From the NCBI GenBank assembly GCA_029260415.1, contig JAJDDH010000242.1, positions 1 to 5,735 on the forward strand: a stretch of DNA of 5,735 nt, read 5' to 3'. Made by a program: the position numbers and the translations under genes. The stretch's first letter is position 1. Every line of letters begins with the position of its first letter. The stretch comes from Phycisphaerales bacterium (GTDB taxonomy: Bacteria; Planctomycetota; Phycisphaerae; Phycisphaerales; UBA1924). The notes beneath the pieces were generated by a model. The model saw only the letters and a program-made list of their open reading frames with translations, did no database searches and was not told where the DNA came from. Below are positions 1 through 5,735 of the stretch, in pieces.

Positions 1-3000
1 CTCACGATCGACGCGGGGACGGGCACGATCGCCTTCCGCGGCACGACCTACGACGCCGAGTCGCAGAGCTACACCGCCGCGATGTACGACATCGACACGA
101 CGGGCGGGGGCACGGTCGAGGTGCTCTTCACGGGCAACGCCGCGCAGGCGGGCGACATCATCTTCACCGGCGGCACGATCGCCATCGGCGCCAACCACAA
201 CCTGACCGTCGCGGCGCCCATGGGCAGCGTCACCCTCGCGGACCTGACGGGCGTGGGGCGGGACCTGACGGTCATCGCGTCGGACGTCGCAACGCTGGGC
301 AGCGTGGGCATGGGCGGGGCGCTGGGCGATATCTCGGTCACCGCCGACGAGGTCAACCTGACGGGCAACGTCGCGGGCACGGGCGACCTCACGCTCGAGC
401 CGTTCTCGCTGACGAGGAACATGGAACTGGGCGGGGTGCTGGACGCGGGCGCCGGGTTCTTTGACCTGACGATGGCCGAGCTCACGTTCCTGCAGGACGG
501 GTTCGGCTCGATCACCATCGGACGCGCGGGCGGCACGGGCGCCATGGGCTTCCACGGCTTCACCTTCCTCGATGACGTCTCGCTCGTCACCAGCGGCGCG
601 ATCCTCATCGACGGGCTGCTGGGGAGCACCGGCGGCTCGGTCACCGTCGGCGACGCGACCGACCCCACCGCGACGATCACCCTCGACGTGGGCGGGAGCA
701 CCATCACCACCGTTGGCGGGGACATCACACTCCACGGCGACACGGTCCTGGCCCAGGACACGACCATCAGCACGGGCGCCGGCGGCGGGGACGTGACGAT
801 CACCGGCCTGACCGACGCCAGCGCCCCGGGCGGGTCGTCGCTGACCGTCGCCAGCGGCACGGGCGACACGGACCTGGGCAAGATCGGCTCGGTCGCCAGC
901 CTCTCCGCCCTGACCCTGACGGGCGACGACATCACGCTCGACGGCATCGGCACGCTTGGCGCCCAGGGCGTCACGGGCCTGACCGACGTCACCGCGACGG
1001 GCACGCTCACGCTCGGCGGGACCAACTATCACGGCGCCAGCCAGAGCTACGACGCGACGGGCGGGTTCGTTGCTACGAGCGATCTGGTCTTCGACGCCGA
1101 CGGGGGCGCCTCGACGATCATGTTCGCGGGCGGGGATTTCGCCCTCTCGGGCTTCGGGCTCAGCGCGACGACCGATGGCGGGGACATCACCTCGACGGCG
1201 GTGTTCCTGGGCTCGGGCATGATCGGGGAGATCCTGACGATCGACGCGGGCGCCGGCGCGGTGTCGATGGCGGACATCGGGACGGCCGGGGCGCGCCTGG
1301 CCCAGGTCAGCGTCACGGGCGCGACCATCAGCCTCAACGACGTCTTCACCCTCGCGCAGGCGGGGGCGACGGGCGACCAGAGCTTCGTCGGCGCCCTCAC
1401 CCTCAACAGCACGTACGATTCGATGGGCGGGGACATCCTGTTTGACGGGAGCGTGACCGGGCTCAGCGCCATCATCGCCAATGCCGCGGGGGGGACGATC
1501 ACCTTCACCGACGACACGATCACGGCGCCCTCGTTCGACCTGACCGCCGCGTTCTACGACTTCACGAGCACGACGCCCACGATGACCGCGACGACGGGGG
1601 ACATCGACTTCAACGGCGGGAACATCCGCCTGCTCGGGCCCACCTCGATCACCTTCCTGGCCACCGGCGGCGCCTCGACCAACATCACCCTGGCGACCAT
1701 CACCGGCTCGGGATCCGAGCAGCTCGTCGCGACCGCTTCCGGGTTCATCCAGCTCAACGGGATCGGGTCCAACGCGGGCACGGGCGTGGACGAGATCCTC
1801 CTGACCTCCACCGACATGTTCTTCGCGGGCGACGTCTGGGGCGACCGGATCGAGCTCCGCCCGTTCACCGCGGGTCAGGGGATCCTCGTGGGCGCGGGGA
1901 GCAGCGGGGCAACGCTCGACATCACCGCCGCCATGATCAACGCCCTTAAGGGCTTCAGCGACGTCGTGATCGGGCGCACCGACGGGTTCGGCGCCATCAC
2001 GCTCGGCTCGTTCACGCTGGGCGCTGACCTGGAGGTCCTGACGCAGAACGCGGGCGGGGTGATCACCGTCACCGGTCCGGTCAACATGACCGGCGGCGCT
2101 GACATCTGGCTCCGGGGCGAGAGCCTCGTGCTCGACGGCAACATCATCACCAACGGGGGCGACATCACCAGCGACTCGGCCGCCAGTGTCACGGGCAGCG
2201 TCCTGCTCTCGACCTCGGGCGGGGACGTCAACGTGGGCGGGGCGTTCGAGGGCCTGGCCAACGGTGACGGCGACCTCACCATCAGCTATGGCTCGGGCGA
2301 CATCAACTTCACCGCGGGCACGCCCGCGTACGGGCTGGTCAACCGCCTCGCCTCGCTCACCCTCACCGGGACGCAGATCGACCTGACGACCGTCCGGACG
2401 ACCGACGCCCAGACCTACAACGGTTCGATCCTGCTGGCCAACACCCCGACGCCCAGCGTGCTCGACAGCGTCTCGGGCAACATCACGTTCAACGGCGCGG
2501 TCACCGTCCTGGGCGATTCGCTCGTCACAACCGGTGGCGCGGGCGTGATCAGCTTCCTGAGCACGGTTGACGGCTCGGGCACGGGGATGGACATCCTCCG
2601 CCTCGACGCGGGCGCCTCCGGGCGTGTGGTCCTCCAGGACGTCGGCGACGCGGGCAAGGACCTCGAGTCGCTGATCATCAACGCGTTGAGCACGACCTTC
2701 AAGGGTGACGTGAACGTTTCGGACCAGATCACGATCAACGGGGCGTCGGTGCTGAACGCCGCGTCCCAGGCGGACCAGATCCTGACGTTCTGCGGCGCTG
2801 ACGTGACGTTCAACGGCGCCGTCACCTCCAGCGCGATGGGCGCCTCGGGCCTGTTCGTGCGTTCGCCCGGCGTGACGACGTTTGGCGGCCCGGTGGGCGC
2901 GGGGACCGGACGCCTGTTCTCGCTCGCGACCGACGCGCCCGGCTCGACCATCATCACTGGCAACATCTCGAGCCAGCTCGGGATGACCTTCCGCGACAGC

Positions 3001-4452
3001 GTCATCATCGCGGGCGACTCGACGCTTCGGTCCTACGACGCGACGAGCGCGGGCTCGATCCGGTTCCTCAAGACGGTCAACGCCGACGGCGCTCCCGGGC
3101 GCAAGCTCACCGTCATCACGGACCGCAGCCTCGGCGACCTCGTGGGCTCCTCGCCCAACCCGGACGTGGCGGTCATCCAGTTCGTGGGCGACATCGGCAC
3201 GGCCGTGGGGGGGATTCTCGCGGAGCTGAACCTCAACTACAGCGTCGCCCTGGGCATCGACGGGCACAGCGTGATCCCCGTCAACTCGACGATCATCTTC
3301 GGCGACAGCGCCGCATTCCTCGCGGGCGGCGCGACGCGAGACTTCACCGTCAGCGTCGGGCAGTTCAACATGGGCTTTAACGAGAAGGTCGGCGTCCCCG
3401 GGGCGTTGACCCTCAACGCGAGCGTGAGCGCCCGCCTGGGCGACATCACGTCCGTGGGCGACATGTTCGTGACCACGCCCACGGTCACCTTCCTGCTCCG
3501 CAGGGCGGGCGAGGTCTACGACCCGATGAGCGGCAGCACCGCGTTCGACGAGGGCGTGGACTTCGTCTCGGGCGGGACACAGATCGTGTTCACCACTGGC
3601 TCGATCAACTACCTGGGCGCGGGCGCGGACCCGATCTTCGCCGTCCCCGCCGGCGGCGTGACCATCGGCGACCCGCTCGAGGTCCGCTCGTTCGATTCGA
3701 GCGTGTCCGGGCTGATGTCGGGGGTCATCCTGCTCGACGTGCGGACGCTGGGACCGACGAACACGAACGTGGCCGAGGCGATCGCGGGCGCGGTCCCGCG
3801 TGAGAGCCAGTCGGGCGTCGTGCAGCAGGACACGACTGTCGGGCTCGCGGCCCAGGAGACGCTCCGCGAGCTGGGCATCTACCCCCGCGCCACGCTGCTG
3901 GACCCGCGCCTGAGCGAGGAGGAGCGGACGGCCCTGTTCGAGTCCGTGCTCGAGTCGCTTCTGGGCATGGCGATCTACAACGACATGCCGGGCGAGTCCT
4001 CGCCCGAGTACACCGAGGTCACGGTCGACCGCCTCGAGCTCGAACTCGTGGACGAGATCCTCGAGGACTACCGGGGCCTGTTCCGGCGCGAGGTCATCGA
4101 CCCGGAGACGGGCGAGACGGTCATCGAGGACCGGCGGACGGTCATCCGAGACGCCATCAGCGACTCGATCGACGCCTACTTCGAGGCCCTGGACCCCGAG
4201 GACTTCAGCGCCGACCAGTTCATTGAGTTCCTGCTCGGGGGCGGCGAGCAGACCGCCGAGGCGCTCAGGTACGTCATCGAGCTGCAGGGCCTGTTCGAGC
4301 GGATCAAGCTGCTGGGCCTGTCGGCGTTCGAGGTCGCGGGGGTCAAGAGCGCCCTGTTCGGCGCCGTCCGCCCGGCGGACCTGACCGCGTCCGAGCTTGA
4401 GGCGCTGCTCGACCGCGAGCCGATCGGGGCGGGGCGGGGTCTGGCTCAGTAG
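1..4452 (+). CDS. Giant beta-strand-repeat (filamentous-haemagglutinin-like) surface protein, 5'-truncated
   Basis: The frame is open from base 1 to a TAG at 4450-4452, giving 1483 visible residues. The ATG at 82 lies inside repeat sequence and is not the start, so the N-terminus (signal peptide, possible two-partner-secretion domain) is outside the window. Residues 1 to about 1250 are rich in Gly, Thr, Asp, Ser, Ala and Val. They are full of short alternating strands such as GDITF, GNITFNGAV and GGDILFDGSV, typical of right-handed beta-helix stalks in secreted adhesins. Diverged longer repeats are annotated separately. Only one Cys is visible (residue 931), as is usual for exported repeat proteins. 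Residues 1257-1483 switch to an acidic helical domain. No autotransporter barrel, LPXTG, PEP-CTERM or RTX array is seen at the C-terminus. A secreted or surface structural or adhesive role is inferred from architecture; the ligand is unknown. The gene ends 137 bases before glnN. Confidence 0.85.
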   Translation, partial: LTIDAGTGTIAFRGTTYDAESQSYTAAMYDIDTTGGGTVEVLFTGNAAQAGDIIFTGGTIAIGANHNLTVAAPMGSVTLADLTGVGRDLTVIASDVATLGSVGMGGALGDISVTADEVNLTGNVAGTGDLTLEPFSLTRNMELGGVLDAGAGFFDLTMAELTFLQDGFGSITIGRAGGTGAMGFHGFTFLDDVSLVTSGAILIDGLLGSTGGSVTVGDATDPTATITLDVGGSTITTVGGDITLHGDTVLAQDTTISTGAGGGDVTITGLTDASAPGGSSLTVASGTGDTDLGKIGSVASLSALTLTGDDITLDGIGTLGAQGVTGLTDVTATGTLTLGGTNYHGASQSYDATGGFVATSDLVFDADGGASTIMFAGGDFALSGFGLSATTDGGDITSTAVFLGSGMIGEILTIDAGAGAVSMADIGTAGARLAQVSVTGATISLNDVFTLAQAGATGDQSFVGALTLNSTYDSMGGDILFDGSVTGLSAIIANAAGGTITFTDDTITAPSFDLTAAFYDFTSTTPTMTATTGDIDFNGGNIRLLGPTSITFLATGGASTNITLATITGSGSEQLVATASGFIQLNGIGSNAGTGVDEILLTSTDMFFAGDVWGDRIELRPFTAGQGILVGAGSSGATLDITAAMINALKGFSDVVIGRTDGFGAITLGSFTLGADLEVLTQNAGGVITVTGPVNMTGGADIWLRGESLVLDGNIITNGGDITSDSAASVTGSVLLSTSGGDVNVGGAFEGLANGDGDLTISYGSGDINFTAGTPAYGLVNRLASLTLTGTQIDLTTVRTTDAQTYNGSILLANTPTPSVLDSVSGNITFNGAVTVLGDSLVTTGGAGVISFLSTVDGSGTGMDILRLDAGASGRVVLQDVGDAGKDLESLIINALSTTFKGDVNVSDQITINGASVLNAASQADQILTFCGADVTFNGAVTSSAMGASGLFVRSPGVTTFGGPVGAGTGRLFSLATDAPGSTIITGNISSQLGMTFRDSVIIAGDSTLRSYDATSAGSIRFLKTVNADGAPGRKLTVITDRSLGDLVGSSPNPDVAVIQFVGDIGTAVGGILAELNLNYSVALGIDGHSVIPVNSTIIFGDSAAFLAGGATRDFTVSVGQFNMGFNEKVGVPGALTLNASVSARLGDITSVGDMFVTTPTVTFLLRRAGEVYDPMSGSTAFDEGVDFVSGGTQIVFTTGSINYLGAGADPIFAVPAGGVTIGDPLEVRSFDSSVSGLMSGVILLDVRTLGPTNTNVAEAIAGAVPRESQSGVVQQDTTVGLAAQETLRELGIYPRATLLDPRLSEEERTALFESVLESLLGMAIYNDMPGESSPEYTEVTVDRLELELVDEILEDYRGLFRREVIDPETGETVIEDRRTVIRDAISDSIDAYFEALDPEDFSADQFIEFLLGGGEQTAEALRYVIELQGLFERIKLLGLSAFEVAGVKSALFGAVRPADLTASELEALLDREPIGAGRGLAQ
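394..525 (+). repeat. Repeat module A, copy 1 (coding, 44 residues)
   Basis: Residues 132-175 of the visible protein begin LEPF, pass through a DLTMAEL segment and end GFGSITIGR. The same layout recurs at 1855-1977: L-x-P-F, a Gly-rich stretch, a hydrophobic strand with T-x-A, then G-F-(4-5 residues)-IGR. From memory, this resembles a module common in giant haemagglutinin-like proteins, of the form 'L-x-P-(L/F)-T...LG...L-x-(L/I)-(S/T)-x-A-E-L...IG'. It probably forms a few coils of the beta-helix. The match is at protein level only; the DNA copies have diverged. Confidence 0.6.
1234..1458 (+). repeat. Repeat module B, well-preserved unit (coding)
   Basis: This unit starts LTIDAGAGAVSMADIG (residue 412 onward). 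It continues with AGARLAQVSVTGATISL, then a GDQSF turn, and closes with GGDILFDGSV. The pattern is L-x-(I/L)-D-A-G-A, V-x-(M/L)-x-D-(I/V)-G, x-A-G-x-x-L, strand, Q-(S/T)-(Y/F), strand, and G-(D/N)-I-x-F-(D/N)-G-x-V. Related but weaker starts occur at 202 (LTVAAPMGSVTL), 841 (LTVASGTGDTDL), 2275 (LTISYGSGDINF) and 2596. The Q-(S/T)-(Y/F) element recurs near 64, 1042, 1378 and 2410. Spacing between unit starts is irregular (about 320 to 1040 bases), so this is not a simple tandem array. Confidence 0.55.
1855..1977 (+). repeat. Repeat module A, copy 2 (coding, 41 residues)
   Basis: Residues 619-659 begin LRPFTAGQG, continue with TLDITAAMI and end GFSDVVIGR. They align with copy 1 about 1.46 kb upstream, with a net three-residue deletion. 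Both copies are followed by a similar run: a G-F-T-F or G-S-F-T-L strand, then a D-(V/L)-x-(L/V) strand, then GGxxTV-type strands. This suggests that a longer block (module plus following strands) was duplicated and then diverged. Confidence 0.6.
2596..2826 (+). repeat. Repeat module B, second well-preserved unit (coding)
   Basis: The unit begins LRLDAGASGRVVLQDVGDAG (residue 866 onward) and continues with KDLESLIINA. It aligns well with the unit at 1234: D-A-G-A, then V-x-(M/L)-x-D-(I/V)-G-x-A-G, then a spaced Leu. It closes with FCGADVTFNGAV, matching the G-D-I-x-F-(D/N)-G-x-V closing strand of the other unit. The only Cys of the visible protein lies in this closing strand (codon 2791-2793). 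The middle of the unit is more divergent than in the 1234 copy. Confidence 0.5.
3769..4449 (+). other. Acidic helical C-terminal domain of the giant protein
   Basis: Residues 1257-1483 differ sharply from the stalk. Gly/Thr-rich strands stop after LLDVRTLGP, and the sequence becomes rich in Glu, Leu, Asp and Arg with very few Lys. Stretches such as LSEEERTALFESVLESLL, VDRLELELVDEILEDYRGLF and RTVIRDAISDSIDAYFEAL look amphipathic and probably helical. A short DPETGETVIEDRR stretch could be a beta turn or hairpin. I do not recognise the family. Plausible roles are stalk capping, oligomerisation, or retention by an outer-membrane partner; all are inference. The protein ends in a Gly/Arg-containing tail (GAGRGLAQ) with no transmembrane helix. 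Confidence 0.6.
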
Positions 4453-4467
4453 CCCGCCCTCGTGGAA

Positions 4468-4491
4468 CGCGGTCGTGTGTGGAACACCGCG
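4468..4491 (+). terminator. Possible transcription terminator hairpin after the giant gene
   Basis: CGCGGT at 4468-4473 is complementary to ACCGCG at 4486-4491, giving a 6-bp G/C-rich stem with a 12-base loop. An alternative pairing uses CGCG/CGCG plus GTGT (4475-4478)/ACAC (4484-4487) with a three-base bulge. It starts 16 bases after the stop codon. The downstream sequence (TGTGGATATTT) is only weakly T-rich, so this is not a classic Rho-independent terminator. The position fits an end-of-transcript role. Confidence 0.35.
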
Positions 4492-4499
4492 TGTGGATA

Positions 4500-4523
4500 T
4501 TTGCCCGGGGCGGTTTGCCCGGG
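4500..4523 (+). repeat. Direct repeat of TTTGCCCGGG upstream of glnN
   Basis: TTTGCCCGGG occurs at 4500-4509 and again at 4514-4523, a perfect 10-base repeat with a 14-base period. Each copy contains the palindrome CCCGGG, so the two copies could also pair with each other in RNA (6-bp stem, 8-base loop). It overlaps the candidate promoter. It could be a regulator-binding site, but no known nitrogen-regulator consensus is recognised. Confidence 0.5.
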
Positions 4524-4528
4524 ATACT
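4501..4528 (+). promoter_or_regulatory. Weak sigma-70-like promoter candidate for glnN
   Basis: TTGCCC at 4501-4506 matches 4 of 6 positions of the -35 consensus, and GATACT at 4523-4528 matches 4 of 6 of the -10 consensus. The spacer is 16 bases. Transcription would start near 4535, leaving a leader of roughly 55 bases. Such matches arise easily by chance, so the main support is location between a possible terminator and the glnN start. Confidence 0.25.
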
Positions 4529-4536
4529 GATCTATT

Positions 4537-4561
4537 GATCGGCGGACGGTCGCCGCCGGTC
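4537..4561 (+). promoter_or_regulatory. Hairpin in the glnN leader
   Basis: GATCGGCGG (4537-4545) can pair with CCGCCGGTC (4553-4561) in a 9-bp stem including one G-U pair, closing a 7-base loop ACGGTCG. It ends 18 bases before the GGAG of the ribosome binding site. It is not followed by a T run, so a leader structure affecting RNA stability or translation is as likely as a terminator. It does not match any riboswitch I can recognise. Confidence 0.4.
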
Positions 4562-4579
4562 TGATCCATCATCCTTCGC

Positions 4580-4587
4580 GGAGAGAG
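4580..4587 (+). promoter_or_regulatory. Ribosome binding site of glnN
   Basis: GGAGAGAG at 4580-4587 contains a GGAG core whose end lies 6 bases before the ATG at 4590. An in-frame TGA at 4536 with no start codon between it and 4590 makes this the first possible start of the frame. Confidence 0.7.
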
Positions 4588-4589
4588 CC

Positions 4590-5735
4590 ATGACCAGGGG
4601 CAGCGTCAGGGGCGAGGCGGTCGGAGCTTCCACAGAGTGGGAAATCAGCTCGGGGCGGTACCAGGCCGGTCGGGAGCGGGTGGACGAGGTCTTCGCCCGG
4701 GACGTGTTCACCTTCCGGGTGATGCACGAGCGTCTGCCCAAGGACGTGTTCAAGGCCGTTCAGAACGTGATCGAGAAGGGCGAACGCCTCAGCGAGCAGC
4801 AGGCGGACGTGATCGCCTCGTCCATGAAGGACTGGGCGCTGGAGCGGGGCGCGACGCACTTCACGCACTGGTTCCAGCCGCTGACGGGGCTCACCGCCGA
4901 GAAGCACGACTCGCTCATCGTCCCCGACGGGCAGGGGCACGTCGTGTTCGGGCTCTCGGGCAAGGACCTGGTCCAGGGCGAGCCCGACGCGTCGAGCTTC
5001 CCCTCGGGCGGGCTCCGCGCCACGTTCGAGGCCCGGGGCTACACCGCCTGGGACGTCACCTCCCCCGCGTTCATCGTCCACGGGTCCAACGGCGCCACGC
5101 TGTGCATCCCCACCGCCTTCGCCAGCTACAACGGCCAGGCCCTCGACAAGAAAATCCCGCTGCTCCGCTCCATCGACGCGCTCTCCAAGCAGTCCATGCG
5201 CCTGCTCCGCCTGTTCGATTCGGACATCGGGGTGAACCGGGTCGTCACCACGCTCGGCGCTGAGCAGGAGTACTTCCTGGTCGATCGCAACCTCTACCAC
5301 GCCCGACCGGACCTGGTCACGTGCGACCGCACGCTCTTCGGCGCCCAGCCCGCCAAGCACCAGCAGCTCGACGACCACTACTTCGGGTCCATCCCCAACC
5401 GCGTGCTCGCGTTCATGACCGAGATCGAGGACGAGCTGTACCGCCTGGGCGTGCCCGTCAAGACGCGCCACAACGAGGTCGCGCCCGGGCAGTACGAGAT
5501 CGCCCCGGTCTTCGAGGCGACCAACGTCGCCAGCGACCACCAGATGCTGGTCATGGAGACCATCAAGCGCGTCGCGCCCCGCTTCGGGTTCGCCGCCCTG
5601 CTGCACGAGAAGCCCTTCGCCGGCATCAACGGCTCGGGCAAGCACCTCAACTGGGCCCTGGGCACCGACACGGGCGTCAACCTGCTCAACCCGACCGATC
5701 AGACCCACACCAACCTGCAGTTCCTGACCTTCCTG
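4590..5735 (+). CDS. glnN: Glutamine synthetase type III, 3'-truncated
   Basis: This enzyme makes glutamine from glutamate, ammonia and ATP in the cytoplasm, the entry step of ammonium assimilation. The window holds 382 codons, about half of the roughly 720-730 residues usual for the type III family; the frame is intact up to the edge. The N-terminal type III domain is clear: LPKDVF near 49-54, MKDWALERGATHFTHWFQP at 79-97, TAEKHD at 102-107, then GEPDASSFPSGGLRATFEAR at 130-149. The catalytic domain shows GAEQEYF with Glu225 and Glu227 (metal/substrate glutamates by family analogy), NEVAPGQYEIAP at 295-306 and HEKPFAGINGSGKH at 339-352. In the last, the NGSGKH His352 matches the conserved active-site His. 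Residues after it read LNWAL, where I recall NNWSL in many family members. The start at ATG 4590 has a good Shine-Dalgarno sequence. It is probably transcribed separately from the gene upstream. Confidence 0.96.
   Translation, partial: MTRGSVRGEAVGASTEWEISSGRYQAGRERVDEVFARDVFTFRVMHERLPKDVFKAVQNVIEKGERLSEQQADVIASSMKDWALERGATHFTHWFQPLTGLTAEKHDSLIVPDGQGHVVFGLSGKDLVQGEPDASSFPSGGLRATFEARGYTAWDVTSPAFIVHGSNGATLCIPTAFASYNGQALDKKIPLLRSIDALSKQSMRLLRLFDSDIGVNRVVTTLGAEQEYFLVDRNLYHARPDLVTCDRTLFGAQPAKHQQLDDHYFGSIPNRVLAFMTEIEDELYRLGVPVKTRHNEVAPGQYEIAPVFEATNVASDHQMLVMETIKRVAPRFGFAALLHEKPFAGINGSGKHLNWALGTDTGVNLLNPTDQTHTNLQFLTFL

Noticed and set aside
82..84. ATG at 82 as the start of the giant protein
   Set aside because: The same frame is open back to base 1 with continuous repeat-type sequence (D-A-G-T-G, SQSY), and there is no ribosome binding site before 82.
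69..1025. 318-codon minus-strand open frame and the similar ones along 1047-3878
   Set aside because: Their Ser/Pro/Val-rich products are the antisense reading of Gly/Thr/Asp codons in the stalk gene; no domain or start signals were seen.
2257..2310. RTX-type calcium-binding repeats (NGDGD, GSGD)
   Set aside because: The Gly/Asp words are isolated and lack the tandem nine-residue spacing of RTX arrays; they fit ordinary beta-helix turns.
4426..4439. GGGGCGGGGCGGGG as a G-quadruplex
   Set aside because: Only three runs of G are present and a fourth is missing nearby; the sequence is explained by the Gly/Arg codons of the C-terminal tail.
4462..4530. Sigma-54 promoter for a nitrogen gene
   Set aside because: GG-N10-GC spacing with TGGC/TTGC elements was looked for in the gap and not found; the TGTGGATATTTGC stretch has wrong spacing.
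4637..5263. 208-codon plus-strand open frame overlapping glnN
   Set aside because: It is a +1/+2 frame shadow of glnN with an Arg/Gly/Ala-rich product; the glnN frame has unmistakable family motifs.
4569..5708. 379-codon open frame on the minus strand
   Set aside because: It lies entirely antisense to the clear glnN coding sequence. Its Val/Gly/Glu-rich low-complexity product is typical of a shadow frame in G/C-rich DNA.

Overview
The window holds two same-strand genes, both cut by the window edges, separated by a 137-base gap with possible control signals. The DNA is G+C-rich (about two thirds by eye) with strong G/C preference at third codon positions. A very large Gly/Thr/Asp-rich beta-strand-repeat protein next to a type III glutamine synthetase suggests an environmental Gram-negative-type bacterium. 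My best guess is a planctomycete, perhaps of the Phycisphaerae. That placement is inference from overall style and gene families; no marker gene here proves it.

Bases 1-4452 are the 3' part of a giant gene whose reading frame is open from the first base, so its true start, and any signal peptide or secretion domain, lie upstream. The visible 1483 residues form two parts. Roughly 1250 residues are a low-complexity beta-solenoid-like stalk built of diverged repeats of the kind found in filamentous-haemagglutinin-like surface proteins. The last ~227 residues are an acidic, Leu/Glu/Arg-rich, probably helical domain with no recognised cell-surface anchor motif. No function beyond a surface or secreted structural role or adhesion can be supported.

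Bases 4453-4589 contain a hairpin that may end the first transcript, a 10-base direct repeat, a weak sigma-70-like promoter candidate, a 9-bp hairpin in the likely leader, and a good ribosome binding site. Bases 4590-5735 are the first 382 codons of a type III glutamine synthetase gene (glnN), which runs off the right edge. It makes glutamine from glutamate and ammonia at the cost of ATP. The two genes have no obvious functional link, and the gap structure favours separate transcription.

No RNA genes, insertion sequences, CRISPR arrays or phage genes were seen. The long open frames on the minus strand are shadows caused by the G/C-rich codon use of the two real genes.
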